A DNA stretch of 64,000 nucleotides, taken from positions 1 to 64,000 of the forward strand of contig QCJG01000002.1 in the NCBI GenBank assembly GCA_003216175.1. Direction: 5' to 3'. The translations under genes and the position numbers were made by a program. Every line of letters starts with the position of its first letter. Within the stretch, counting starts at the first letter, position 1. Below are positions 20,707 through 31,199 of the stretch, piece by piece. Below the pieces are notes generated by a model, which saw nothing but the letters and a program-made list of their open reading frames with translations, was not told where the DNA came from and did not search any database. This DNA is from Prochlorococcus sp. AG-409-A10 (lineage in GTDB: Bacteria > Cyanobacteriota > Cyanobacteriia > PCC-6307 > Cyanobiaceae).

Positions 20707-22182
20707 ATGTCAGAATCAAATGTTTCTTGGGAAGTTGTAATCGGTTTGGAGACGCATGTGCAGTTGGGAACTAATAGCAAAATATTTACTAGTGCATCAA
20801 CCAACTTTGGTGACGATCCAAATACTCATATCGACCCAGTGGTATGTGGCTTACCAGGCACTTTGCCAGTCCTAAATAAAAAGGTTCTGGAATATGCAGT
20901 AAAAGCAGCGATGGCTTTGAATTTAAATATTGCTTCTCACAGTAAATTTGATAGAAAGCAATATTTTTATCCAGACTTACCAAAAAATTATCAAATTTCT
21001 CAATTTGATGAACCTATTGCAGAAGATGGTTGGATAGAGGTAGAAGTAGCTGAAAAAGGCAAAGAAACTTATGTCAAAAAAATAGGTATTGAAAGATTAC
21101 ATATGGAGGAGGATGCTGGAAAACTTGTTCATGCAGGTAGTGATCAATTGTCAGGCTCCACCCATTCTTTGGTTGATTACAACAGAGCAGGCGTAGCACT
21201 AGCTGAAATAGTTAGTAAACCTGATTTAAGAACAGGTAGAGAGGCTGCGGAGTATGCAGCTGAAATTAGAAGAATTATGCGTTATTTGGGAGTATCTGAT
21301 GGAAATATGCAGGAGGGGTCTTTGCGATGTGATGTGAATATTTCAGTTAGACCAACTGTTAATGATCCATTTGGTACAAAAGTAGAAATCAAAAATATGA
21401 ATTCATTTTCGGCTATTCAGAAAGCTTGTGAATATGAAATTAAGCGGCAAATTAAAGCTTATGAATCTGGAGAAGAAGTAAAACAAGAAACGAGGTTATG
21501 GGATGAAGGAAAGCAACTGACTAAAAGTATGAGATCAAAAGAAGGTAGTAGCGATTACCGTTATTTTCCTGATCCTGATTTAGGTCCGATTGAAGTAAGT
21601 CATGCTTTAAAAGAAAAATGGCGCTCAGAATTACCAGAATTGCCAGCCGCAAAAAGGAATAGATACGCAGCAGAACTTGGCCTTTCTATTTATGATGCAC
21701 GAGTTTTGACTGACGAATCTTCAATGGCTAAATATTTTGAAAAAGTTGTTAATGAAGGTGGAGGACCAAAATCTTCAGCAAATTGGATAACTGGTGATAT
21801 AGCAGCATTTATTAAATCCAATAGATTATCATTTGATCAATTATCTCTTAAGCCAAATGAATTAGCTGAAATGTTGAAAATGATTGATGCAGGAGAAATA
21901 AGTGGAAAAATTGCTAAAGAAATTTTGCCTGAACTATTAAGTCAAGGGGGTTCTCCAAAGCAATTAGTCAAAGAACGTGGTTTAGGTATGATTGGTGATC
22001 CAAAAATTATCGAGGAAATTATTGATAAATTGATTCTTAATCATCCTAATGAGGTTGAATCTTTTAGATCTGGGAAGAAGAAATTGCTTGGTTTTTTTGT
22101 GGGTCAATTAATGAAGGAAACAAAAGGGAAAGCAGATCCAAAACTCGCTAATCAAATATTAAATAAAAAGTTACAAGGCTAG
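20707..22182 (+). CDS. gatB: aspartyl/glutamyl-tRNA(Asn/Gln) amidotransferase subunit B
   Basis: WEVVIGLETHVQL, NMNSFSAIQKA, DYRYFPDPDLGP. Confidence 0.97.
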   Translation: MSESNVSWEVVIGLETHVQLGTNSKIFTSASTNFGDDPNTHIDPVVCGLPGTLPVLNKKVLEYAVKAAMALNLNIASHSKFDRKQYFYPDLPKNYQISQFDEPIAEDGWIEVEVAEKGKETYVKKIGIERLHMEEDAGKLVHAGSDQLSGSTHSLVDYNRAGVALAEIVSKPDLRTGREAAEYAAEIRRIMRYLGVSDGNMQEGSLRCDVNISVRPTVNDPFGTKVEIKNMNSFSAIQKACEYEIKRQIKAYESGEEVKQETRLWDEGKQLTKSMRSKEGSSDYRYFPDPDLGPIEVSHALKEKWRSELPELPAAKRNRYAAELGLSIYDARVLTDESSMAKYFEKVVNEGGGPKSSANWITGDIAAFIKSNRLSFDQLSLKPNELAEMLKMIDAGEISGKIAKEILPELLSQGGSPKQLVKERGLGMIGDPKIIEEIIDKLILNHPNEVESFRSGKKKLLGFFVGQLMKETKGKADPKLANQILNKKLQG

Positions 22183-22823
22183 AAATTATATAATTTTTTT
22201 AACTGCATTTTCCATTTCTCATCATTATTAGAATTATTAATTATATGATCTGCGAATTGTTTTTTTAAAGCGTTGTCCCATTGCGCATTGATTCTTTGAT
22301 TAGCTTCTTCAAGACTTAATTGATCTCTTGACTGCAGTCGTTTTAATTGCATGCTTCTAGAGCAATCTATGTAACAAATTTCACTACATAAACCCGTATA
22401 ATTTTTTTCAAATAGGAGTGGAATAATCAAAATTACTATAGAATTTGATTTCAATTTTTCTAATTCTTTTTCGATTCTTTTGTTTACGAATGGATGTATT
22501 ATTCCTTCTAGCCAATGTTTTTCAATATCATTTTGAAAAACTATTTTGGCTAATGCTTTGCGATTAATAATTTGATCATTTTTACTTGAATTTTGAATTA
22601 TTTTACTTCCATATCTCATTAAGACTTTTTTAGCTATTTGACTTTCAGCTCTTAATGCTTCATGAGCATATAAGTCAGCATCTATAATAGGCCATTGCTT
22701 GGCTTTAAATAAAAAATCTCCAATAATTGTTTTTCCACTGGCAATACCTCCAGTGATACCTATTCTTCTTTGCTTGCCTTTCCATCGAAGACAAAGTTTG
22801 TTGGTTTGTTTTGGGTCAATCAT
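22179..22823 (-). CDS. coaE: dephospho-CoA kinase
   Basis: IGITGGIASGKT P-loop; IIDADLYAHEAL. Confidence 0.93.
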   Translation of the reverse strand: MIDPKQTNKLCLRWKGKQRRIGITGGIASGKTIIGDFLFKAKQWPIIDADLYAHEALRAESQIAKKVLMRYGSKIIQNSSKNDQIINRKALAKIVFQNDIEKHWLEGIIHPFVNKRIEKELEKLKSNSIVILIIPLLFEKNYTGLCSEICYIDCSRSMQLKRLQSRDQLSLEEANQRINAQWDNALKKQFADHIINNSNNDEKWKMQLKKLYNF

Positions 22824-22838
22824 TAATATTGATAGTAA

Positions 22839-24104
22839 GTGAAAAATGCTCTTCTGAATTTGAGTCGTTTGACATCTTCTGTATGGTCTCCAATATCTGG
22901 TGGTATTACTACCCCTGATGGTTTTTTAGCAGCTGGTATTTCCGCAGGATTGAAGCCTTCTGGGAAGAAAGATCTTGCTTTGCTATATGCACCTGATGGT
23001 GCTTGTTGCAGTGGGACATTTACTCAATCAGTGACGCGTGCTTATTGCGTAGATCTGTGTATTGATCGACTTAAGGCATCTAAGGGAAAAATACGTGCTG
23101 TAGTTATCAACTCTGGACACGCAAATGCTTGTACAGGTAGCAGAGGCAAAATTGATAGTGAAATCATTACATTTGAGCTTGCTCAACGACTGGGACTATC
23201 TAACGAAGAAGTTTTGATATGTTCCACTGGTGTGATTGGTGAGCCAATACCTGTTGAAAAGGTTATTAGTCATTTGGATCACCTTATAAATAGTTTAGAT
23301 AAGGAGGAGGCCTACTTGGATGCAGCAAATGCAATTTTGACAACCGATCTTCAGGTCAAGCAAATTGCTTATCAAGCAGTTTTAGGAGGCAGAAGAATAA
23401 CTATTGGAGGGATGGCTAAAGGTTCAGGTATGATTCATCCTTCAATGGCAACAATGTTGAGCTATATTACGTGTGACGCAGGCATAGACAATGTTTTGTG
23501 GTCGGATATGATAAATCGGGTTGCAGATTCATCTTTTAATTCCATTACAGTTGATGGAGATACGAGTACAAATGACACTTTTTTAGCTTTTTCTTCTGGA
23601 GCAGAATTAGATCCAAGATATTTATCAACCCTTGAAGAGGGGCTACATTTAACGGCTCAATATCTTGCCAAAGCAATTGCAAGGGATGGCGAGGGGGCTA
23701 ATTGTTTGCTTGAGATAAAAGTTGAGGGTGCTCCAAGTGATTTAGATGCTCATGCAATAGCTCGTACAATTGCTTCATCCTCTTTGGTTAAAACAGCTAT
23801 TCATGGTTCCGACCCTAATTGGGGAAGAATTATTGCTGCACTTGGTCGTGCGGGGACCCCTTTTAATTTCAATGATGTCAAATTATGGATTGGACCTTAT
23901 GAAATATTTTCTAATGGAATACCTCTTAACTTTGATAGACAAAAAGTGAGTGATTTTATGAAATCAAGATTAAAAGGGAAATATCTGATCGATGATATTA
24001 TCAGTATTAGATTACGCATAGGGATAGGAAAAGGATCGGCTATTGCGTGGGGGTGTGATTTGTCTGATCAATATGTTCGTATTAATGCCGATTATACAAC
24101 GTAA
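22839..24104 (+). CDS. argJ: bifunctional glutamate N-acetyltransferase / amino-acid acetyltransferase ArgJ
   Basis: MAKGSGMIHPSMATML autoproteolysis site; GTG start; C-terminus YVRINADYTT. Confidence 0.96.
   Translation: MKNALLNLSRLTSSVWSPISGGITTPDGFLAAGISAGLKPSGKKDLALLYAPDGACCSGTFTQSVTRAYCVDLCIDRLKASKGKIRAVVINSGHANACTGSRGKIDSEIITFELAQRLGLSNEEVLICSTGVIGEPIPVEKVISHLDHLINSLDKEEAYLDAANAILTTDLQVKQIAYQAVLGGRRITIGGMAKGSGMIHPSMATMLSYITCDAGIDNVLWSDMINRVADSSFNSITVDGDTSTNDTFLAFSSGAELDPRYLSTLEEGLHLTAQYLAKAIARDGEGANCLLEIKVEGAPSDLDAHAIARTIASSSLVKTAIHGSDPNWGRIIAALGRAGTPFNFNDVKLWIGPYEIFSNGIPLNFDRQKVSDFMKSRLKGKYLIDDIISIRLRIGIGKGSAIAWGCDLSDQYVRINADYTT
24072..24104 (+). repeat. argJ-tail repeat copy 1 (native argJ 3' end; putative attB-derived core)
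   Basis: TAT GTT CGT ATT AAT GCC GAT TAT ACA ACG TAA. Confidence 0.8.
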
Positions 24105-24152
24105 TCTGAGATCTATTGATATCAAAGAGATTAGAGGGTGTCATATTTAACT

Positions 24153-24169
24153 GCTCACGCTTTGCTCAC
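24153..24169 (+). promoter_or_regulatory. paired motif GCTCACgctttGCTCAC, 11-bp period (putative recombinase arm-type site)
   Basis: First motif starts 49 bp after the argJ stop codon; same placement at the later argJ-tail copies. Confidence 0.5.
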
Positions 24170-24315
24170 ACATAATCCGCACATAGTTGGATTGATACAA
24201 AGTGATAGATTTGATTCCTTTGAACATAGCTAAATTCAAGCGCCGTATGGGGGTAAATGAGTGTTGGTTGTATGAATAATGAGAGTGAAGAAATTTGTGG
24301 TGGATATCTAAGTGC

Positions 24316-26514
24316 TTACCCAAAACCTGTCATCTCAGTAAAGAGCGCTTTGCTCTCTGCTGACTCTGCAAACCCTAGGAGCGCTTCATAGCGCGTTTCA
24401 AGTCCACTGCTGAGGTTACCTACCCAGTAGTTCAGTCCTTCGGTATCAGCGTCTCTATCAAGCACATTCTTATAGAGATTATTGACGTACGTCTCATCAC
24501 TTACGTTGCTTCCATATTTTTCAGTGAATTCTGCAGAACCTAAGAATGATTGAGCTACAACTCGTCTAGTATTTTTCCCAGAACTAAATTGATCAATCCA
24601 GTACTTCAATCCATCAGCGTCAGGGAAGCGCGCAAATGCAGCGTTATAAAGACGGAACATTTCACCTGAGTCAGTGTTTAAACCTGTGACTTGATCAAAA
24701 GTATCTGCAATGTCATTTTTTAAATTGAGACTCTTGTCAGAGAATTGTAAGTTTGTTACTCCTGTAATTTCGTCGTAACCACTATCTGTTTTAAGCGCAT
24801 AACGATCTTCTCCTAAATTGTAGAATTTATAGTTAGAGCTTCTTCCAAAATAAGTCTGAGTTGGGTTTGATATTGTTCGAGTGATTTTATTAACGATATC
24901 GCTATTAATTGTTGGTGATTCGCTATTAATTATTGGTGATGTAGATGTATCATTTACTTGAATTGATTTCTTGTCACCAACTTGGAAATAAGTCCACTTA
25001 TTATCAATTTTATTGTATTGTTTAAATATAAAATCTATAGTTTCATTGCCTTCTCTCAAATTATCATTTTTTAATTTTATATTGAAGATGTTTTTACCTA
25101 TATTACTTGAAAAAGTACCAATATACGGTGATGATTCAAAATCTTGATGTGTATTACGAGAGCTTGTCTCTCCTCCTCCGACAATGATCATTGAAAGACT
25201 TCCATCTCCTACTTTAATGCCCTTTAAATCTTCAAAATGAATTGTGACTGTTTCACCTTCGTTATAAGAAGTCTTGTCGGTTGAAATTTTATATCTTTCT
25301 GAACTTTCAGTTGACGTATCATTAGCTTGGACGAAAACAGTATTACCGTATTGTTGACTCTTTCCAGCGTTTGTATAGTATTTTATCTCAAGTGTTTCTG
25401 TCCCTTCAGTTTCATAATCATTGAGTATTTTTAAAGTTGTTTTGTTGTCTCCAGAGTTCAACCAAATACTTCCATGCTTAATATCCTTATTAGTATTATT
25501 TCCATCACTAATACTGTAATAAAAAGCTCCTGTTTTATTACTATTAATTGATAGTATTATTGAATCACCTTCATTATAAATGCGTTTATCAGTTGTTATT
25601 TGATCATTACTAGAAGTAGAAGTAGAAGTAGAAGTAGAAGTAGAAGTAGAAGTAGAAGTAGTCTTTAACAAACTGCTTGTAATCACTGTCTTCTTGTCTG
25701 CAAAGTCTAATAACTCAATAGAAGTGAGTGTATCTGTCCATTTGTTTTTACCAATCCTATTATCGACAACTTTTAAAGTTGAGCCGACTTCTACAAAAGT
25801 GTAATCACTATAGTTTCCATCATAATTAGCAACGTCTGTGCCTGTTCCACCGTCTATGTCATCATTTCCATCTTCTCCATTAAGGCTGTCATTACCTGAA
25901 CCACCGTAAAGTTTATCTGATCCATCTCCTCCAAAAAGTATATCTGAGCCACTTTCACCGTTTAAAGTATCATCACCATTATTTCCATACACAATGTCAT
26001 TTCCTATACCTGCATCTAATTCATCATTGTATTTTGTTAGCTGAAAAGTATCATCTCCACTTACACGATATCTATAACCTTCATAAATATTGTCTCCTGT
26101 TTTTGAATAATCAAAGTTTCCAATAATCGTTAATTTCCCACCTTTTTCAAGATCTGTTGATTCTATTTTAGTTATATAACCAATAACGTCTCCAGTATCT
26201 GTTGTTGCACCAAAGCCATATAGTGTTCCATCTGAGTAACCTCTACCATACCTGTAAACTTTGACAGAACTGTCTCCAAAAGAAAAAGTAGTTCCAGATA
26301 GTCTGAAATCTCCATATCGATAATCTAATTGATACGAATCTACGAGTACAGACATCCTTCCATCTCTTTCTAGAGATTCAGATAGTAATGAGAAGTTCCC
26401 GTTTTCTATTTGTCTTAGAACATCATCATATTCTTGGATTACAGGATCATATTTATGATAATCATTTGTGTATTTAATACCTTCAGATACTCCAGACCAA
26501 GAAAAATTTGCCAT
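24316..26514 (-). CDS. RTX / Calx-beta-like repeat protein with C-terminal DUF4214 domain
   Basis: GGxGxDxL-type nonapeptides (GGDGSDKLYGGSGNDSLNGEDGNDDIDGG), DUF4214 region FRLYNAAFARFPDADGLKYWID, ends MTGFG. Confidence 0.85.
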   Translation of the reverse strand: MANFSWSGVSEGIKYTNDYHKYDPVIQEYDDVLRQIENGNFSLLSESLERDGRMSVLVDSYQLDYRYGDFRLSGTTFSFGDSSVKVYRYGRGYSDGTLYGFGATTDTGDVIGYITKIESTDLEKGGKLTIIGNFDYSKTGDNIYEGYRYRVSGDDTFQLTKYNDELDAGIGNDIVYGNNGDDTLNGESGSDILFGGDGSDKLYGGSGNDSLNGEDGNDDIDGGTGTDVANYDGNYSDYTFVEVGSTLKVVDNRIGKNKWTDTLTSIELLDFADKKTVITSSLLKTTSTSTSTSTSTSTSTSSNDQITTDKRIYNEGDSIILSINSNKTGAFYYSISDGNNTNKDIKHGSIWLNSGDNKTTLKILNDYETEGTETLEIKYYTNAGKSQQYGNTVFVQANDTSTESSERYKISTDKTSYNEGETVTIHFEDLKGIKVGDGSLSMIIVGGGETSSRNTHQDFESSPYIGTFSSNIGKNIFNIKLKNDNLREGNETIDFIFKQYNKIDNKWTYFQVGDKKSIQVNDTSTSPIINSESPTINSDIVNKITRTISNPTQTYFGRSSNYKFYNLGEDRYALKTDSGYDEITGVTNLQFSDKSLNLKNDIADTFDQVTGLNTDSGEMFRLYNAAFARFPDADGLKYWIDQFSSGKNTRRVVAQSFLGSAEFTEKYGSNVSDETYVNNLYKNVLDRDADTEGLNYWVGNLSSGLETRYEALLGFAESAESKALFTEMTGFG
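25611..25662 (+). repeat. GAAGTA hexanucleotide repeat within CDS, encoding (Thr-Ser)n
   Basis: About 8-9 tandem units. Confidence 0.9.
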
Positions 26515-26600
26515 ATCTACTGCCTTCTTTAGATAAGCTATCTCAAACTTTCTTCAATTTATAGAATCACTAGAAGAGCTAGTTCAGTTTTTGTTTTTTC

Positions 26601-26723
26601 TTATTCTTTAAGTGATATCCCTATATCAAATGCTACAACGTCTTTAAGTTCTTTTTCTACCCAATCAAGAGTGTTGTGACTTGATTTCTTTGCGGTAGTA
26701 GGTTGTTGTTTCTTCTCTTTCAT
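26601..26723 (-). CDS. 40-aa small ORF MKEKKQQPTTAKKSSHNTLDWVEKELKDVVAFDIGISLKE
   Basis: Paralogous to the ORF at 35138-35299; both lie directly upstream of a DUF4214 gene. Confidence 0.55.
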   Translation of the reverse strand: MKEKKQQPTTAKKSSHNTLDWVEKELKDVVAFDIGISLKE

Positions 26724-26901
26724 TTGTAGGTATTAGGTAAGTATCAATAGGGATGATCCAGATCGTCATTCAGGGACGATAGAGATCATCATGATTGAAG
26801 AGTTAATAGTTAGTTGGGAGAGATAAAAGAAAGTACTCACAGGATGTCCATTAAGGGGACATCAGTAGAGGTAATTGTTGTCTTAGTTGTCTTTCCTTCC
26901 C

Positions 26902-27036
26902 CCCTTAACGTACGGGTTAAAAATCTATCCTTCCCCCTTAACATGAGTGATCGAAAATTCTATCTTTCTCCTTTAAGGGTGGTGGTTAAAAATCTATCTT
27001 TTCCCCTTAACGGGGCGGATCGAAAAATCTATTGGT
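26902..27036. repeat. four tandem approximately 34-bp repeats (two copies of a 68-bp dimer)
   Basis: CCCTTAACG..GGGTTAAAAATCTATC / CCCTTAAC...GATCGAAAA units alternate. Confidence 0.8.
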
Positions 27037-27055
27037 ATGACTGGAATTTGTATAT

Positions 27056-27088
27056 TATGTGCGCACTAATGCCGACTATACGACCTAA
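27056..27088 (+). repeat. argJ-tail repeat copy 2
   Basis: TAT GTG CGC ACT AAT GCC GAC TAT ACG ACC TAA = YVRTNADYTT*. Confidence 0.75.
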
Positions 27089-27318
27089 AGTGTGATGTTA
27101 GAGACATAAGTTATATCAATCGATTTGGAGGGCGTTTAATACGCACCTTTGAAAGTGTGACCTAAGTGTGATGTAGATTTTTTAAAAGTGTGATGTTACT
27201 TTTTTAAACTTCTAGAGGTGAACCGTGGTTCATGTCTAGATTATTTAAATATATTTTCTAATAGCTACTTGTGAGTCTTATATAAATTACATCTTCAGCT
27301 ATTTTAATATTTTTAAGA

Positions 27319-28557
27319 TCAACCAAACCCAGTCATTTCACTAAATAGAGCCTTGTTTTCTGTTGATTCTGCAAATCCTAAAAGCAACTCATATCTTGTC
27401 TCTAACCCATTATTTAAGTTGCCTAACCAATAGTTATAGCCAGATTGGTCATAATCTCTACCTAAGACATTGGTATAGAGAGTCTCTACATACTTAGGGT
27501 TAGAGACATTATCTCCATATCTCTCCTTGAATTCTGATGATGCAAGAAATGAGGATGACACTGCTCTTTCATCATCCTTTCCAGAACTAAAATTTCCGAT
27601 CCAGTACTTCAAACCGTCAGCATCAGGGAATCTTGCAAATGCTGCGTTATACAATCTGAACATCTTGCCAGAGTCTGTATTGAGTCCTGTGATCTGATCA
27701 AAGACGCCTTTAACATCGTCTACTGCATCAATGGTCTTATCACTAAATTCAAGGGACATGCCTGTGATTTCATCAAATCCACTATCAGTTTTAATCTCAT
27801 ATTTTCCACTGCCTCTATTATAAAATTTATAGTCTCTAAAATTTCCAGTAAAGGTTTTCTTGCCCATATAAGCATCCTTAGATGATGGGTAGTTACCTTC
27901 TATTCCATAAGTTGCTGGTATTTTTTCACTTGGATATAACGCAATGTATTTCTTATATGCCCAATCTTCTAATCTTCCAAGATTCTTATATGGGAAACTA
28001 CTTAGACTTCCAGGACGTAGCTTTGGGATTTCAGGCATCCACACTCTTGATTCAGTGCTGGAATTGTATTCCTCTCGCAATTCAGTGTTAGTTAGAGCCC
28101 ATTTTTCTAGTGGGGATAGTAGGTTGGGACCTACCAAATCCTCTAAAGTTTTTCGGCCATTAATACTATCAATATCTTTGTGCCATGGAAAAATCTCTTC
28201 TCCTTCTTCTCCTAGTGCCACTCCTCTATCATTAAATAACCTGATTGAAAAATATGTATTATGAGGATTGCTCTCATCATTAAAACCATCAATGTTACCC
28301 ATACCGTCTAATCGACGTCTGAGGATTAATTTATAAATATTAGATATTTTCTCAATAGCAAAGATATCATATTGATTTGCGTGCGTTCCTCCATTATTAG
28401 TTTTGAAATCTCCTATTTGACCTGTATTAATGGCATATGTAAAATATATTTTGCGATTATCTTCTAAGACATAAATTTCTCCACTATTTTCAGCATATAA
28501 AGTTGTATTGCCATAGTTCTCGATGATATTTCTTGTCTGATATCCCTTATAGGTCAT
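27319..28557 (-). CDS. DUF4214 domain protein
   Basis: C-terminal FRLYNAAFARFPDADGLKYWIGNFSSG...MTGFG shared with neighbours. Confidence 0.8.
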   Translation of the reverse strand: MTYKGYQTRNIIENYGNTTLYAENSGEIYVLEDNRKIYFTYAINTGQIGDFKTNNGGTHANQYDIFAIEKISNIYKLILRRRLDGMGNIDGFNDESNPHNTYFSIRLFNDRGVALGEEGEEIFPWHKDIDSINGRKTLEDLVGPNLLSPLEKWALTNTELREEYNSSTESRVWMPEIPKLRPGSLSSFPYKNLGRLEDWAYKKYIALYPSEKIPATYGIEGNYPSSKDAYMGKKTFTGNFRDYKFYNRGSGKYEIKTDSGFDEITGMSLEFSDKTIDAVDDVKGVFDQITGLNTDSGKMFRLYNAAFARFPDADGLKYWIGNFSSGKDDERAVSSSFLASSEFKERYGDNVSNPKYVETLYTNVLGRDYDQSGYNYWLGNLNNGLETRYELLLGFAESTENKALFSEMTGFG

Positions 28558-28850
28558 TAATATCTGATGCTCGTAATTATAAAATCAAATCATACAACAT
28601 CATCTATACAATCTAGAAATATAGTTTTTGGTCTTAAATGCGATTATTAACCTGTATGGAAAGTGTAAGGAGAGTGTGATGACCTGCTTTATTCGAATCA
28701 TAGATATCTAGTAGACATCTACTTTCTATCGACTCATTTTATGAGTGTGATTTAAATGTAGTGCAAGTGTGATGTGAGTGTGATTTATTTTTTCTTCAAA
28801 ATTCTAGTTTTACTAATGACTTTTATGAATGTTTATTGCTAACCTATCTA

Positions 28851-28883
28851 GATGTTTGCATCAATGCCGATTATACAACGTAA
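28851..28883 (+). repeat. argJ-tail repeat copy 3
   Basis: GAT GTT TGC ATC AAT GCC GAT TAT ACA ACG TAA. Confidence 0.75.
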
Positions 28884-29094
28884 CCTGAGAGTGATTGATA
28901 TAAAAGGGATTTGAGGCTACTGGTTTTAGGTGCTACCGCAATGCTACCACTTAATACGCACATAGTTGGATTGATACAAAGTGATAGATTTGATTCCTTT
29001 AAACATAGCTAAATTCAAGCGGCGTATGGGGGTAAATGAGTGGTGGTTGTATGAATAATGAGAGTGAAGAAATTTGTGGTTGATATCTAAGTGG

Positions 29095-30360
29095 TTAACC
29101 AAAACCAGTCATTTCAGTAAAGAGCGCTTTGTTCTCAGCTGACTCTGCAAACCCTAGGAGCACTTCGTAGCGGGTTTCAAGTCCACTGCTAAGGTTTCCT
29201 ACCCAGTAGTTAAGTCCTTCGGTATCAGCGTCTCTACCAAGCACATTCTTATAGAGATTATTGACGTATGTCTCATCACTTACGTTGCTTCCATACTTCT
29301 CAGTGAATTCTGCGGAACCTAAAAATGATTGAGCAACTACACGTCTAGTATTTTTCCCAGAACTAAACTGATCAATCCAATACTTGAGTCCATCAGCATC
29401 AGGAAAGCGTGCGAAGGCAGCGTTATAGAGACGAAACATTTCTCCAGAGTCTGTATTTAATCCTGTGACTTGATCAAAGGTTGCTTTTATATCATTTTTT
29501 ATATTTAATGTTTGATTTAGAAAATTAATTGAGGTGAAGTCATTTAGAGGATCAATTATAGTAGTTTTGTCAGCACGAACTCCATATTGACCTTGACCTA
29601 GATTAAAGAAAGTATAGTTATCACTGTTTCCTTCATAAGTTTTTAGGATTTCTGTACCCCATACATTTTCTAATGCTTGTTTATCGAGAGGCTGATACCA
29701 TTCCATCGTTTTCCCATTAAATTGACCATGAAATCCCATAACGGTAGGTAGATTGATATCTTGTAATTCCATCGCAGTTAAACCATCTGCAAATTCTGGG
29801 CCTTTAAAGGCATAATCTCCATCATTTTTATTCCAAGGATGTTCTAAACCAAGTAAATGTCCTAATTCATGAAGAAAAATTTTATTCCAACTTTTTTGAA
29901 CATTTACTGAATTTGTCCAGGTATGTTCAGGATTCCATTCTTTATGTGACATAAGTATATAGATTTGATCAGAAAATTTTTCTCCCCATAAACCATTCAC
30001 GGAATAATTATTTGGTTCATCAACGATATAAATTGGCACATCAGCTTCTGATAATAGATTAACTTCTTTAATTGTGATAGCGAATTCTTCATTCACTCTG
30101 GAGATTGCATCTCTTATATATTTATATTGCCAATCTTCAGGTGCTCTAGAGTTAACCACTATTTTTTCACTTGTACCTTCTCGAAAAACTTTCGTTGAAT
30201 CAGTGCCTCCCCCCGGAGATATATATATTTTAAGGATAGTTGAATCTCCTAAAACTGATTTCATCTCATCGGAATAGCTATAGGGAATTATTTCTCCACC
30301 CCAATTGATATCTTCAGTACCTCGAATTAAATGTTCAATAGAAGAGAGTGATATTGACAT
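29095..30360 (-). CDS. zinc metalloprotease-like protein with C-terminal DUF4214 domain
   Basis: HELGHLLGLEH (HExxHxxGxxH) and DUF4214 tail ending MTGFG. Confidence 0.85.
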   Translation of the reverse strand: MSISLSSIEHLIRGTEDINWGGEIIPYSYSDEMKSVLGDSTILKIYISPGGGTDSTKVFREGTSEKIVVNSRAPEDWQYKYIRDAISRVNEEFAITIKEVNLLSEADVPIYIVDEPNNYSVNGLWGEKFSDQIYILMSHKEWNPEHTWTNSVNVQKSWNKIFLHELGHLLGLEHPWNKNDGDYAFKGPEFADGLTAMELQDINLPTVMGFHGQFNGKTMEWYQPLDKQALENVWGTEILKTYEGNSDNYTFFNLGQGQYGVRADKTTIIDPLNDFTSINFLNQTLNIKNDIKATFDQVTGLNTDSGEMFRLYNAAFARFPDADGLKYWIDQFSSGKNTRRVVAQSFLGSAEFTEKYGSNVSDETYVNNLYKNVLGRDADTEGLNYWVGNLSSGLETRYEVLLGFAESAENKALFTEMTGFG

Positions 30361-30404
30361 GATTAAAATGATGTACTTATAGCCTACTTAAGTGCTTTTT
30401 AATT

Positions 30405-30437
30405 TTAATGCGTATTAATGCCGACTATACCACTTAA
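30405..30437 (+). repeat. argJ-tail repeat copy 4
   Basis: CGT ATT AAT GCC GAC TAT ACC ACT TAA. Confidence 0.75.
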
Positions 30438-30530
30438 CCTGAGATCTATTCCACTGGAACGGATTTTAGGGATTACTTTTTCAAATATACCACTTTTATA
30501 CCACTTGAACATAAAGAAAGGAATTAATCT

Positions 30531-30974
30531 TTACCATTTCTTGTAGGGTAAAAACTTCCCACACATTGAAACCTTCACTCTGTCACCTTTCGGATCTTCG
30601 ACTTTATCTACATTGATTGTAAAATCTATTGCACTCATGATCCCATCACCAAATTTTTCTTGAATCACGTCTTTCATTGGCATGCCATAAACTTGCATGA
30701 TTTCATAAAAACGATATATCAATGGATCGGTGGGAATTACTGGATCTAGGGATCCTTTTACTGGTGGAGTTGTCAATATCTCTTTAAGTTCCGTACCAAG
30801 TCCTAAAGTAGTTAATAATTTATCAGCCTCTTCATCACTGGCAGTTGATTGTCCATAAAAAAGACTAGCAACCCAGACTTCATCTAATCCTAATAGAATT
30901 CCAATATCTGCAAAGGTTAATCCTTTTTCTTTTTTTGCTTTTAATAATAATTGAGTTGATTCAGGAAATGACAT
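30531..30974 (-). CDS. cynS: cyanate hydratase (cyanase)
   Basis: [15 protein letters not shown] and [10 protein letters not shown] catalytic-region motifs (Arg, Glu, Ser retained). Confidence 0.95.
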   Translation of the reverse strand: MSFPESTQLLLKAKKEKGLTFADIGILLGLDEVWVASLFYGQSTASDEEADKLLTTLGLGTELKEILTTPPVKGSLDPVIPTDPLIYRFYEIMQVYGMPMKDVIQEKFGDGIMSAIDFTINVDKVEDPKGDRVKVSMCGKFLPYKKW

Positions 30975-31199
30975 AGAAACAAATTTAACAACGAAAAGAG
31001 AGGCATATCTAACGAGAGATATTCATTAGATAGGTAATTAACTAATACGATTAAACCTTGATTGTTTCAGTTAGAATAGTTACAAAATTGCATGATTAAT
31101 AATGTATGCAAATTAACAATAAAAATTGTGTTTTTGTGCAATCGAGTTCATTTATTTTTATGGCTAAAATTTTAAATCTTAGTAGACTTCTAAAAATTT

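Noticed and set aside
26902-27036. CRISPR array
   Set aside because: Units are contiguous with no unique spacers and no cas genes are present.
26814-27095. 93-aa ORF on + strand
   Set aside because: Made mostly of the 34-bp tandem repeats and ends within argJ-tail copy 2; more likely noncoding repeat than a gene.
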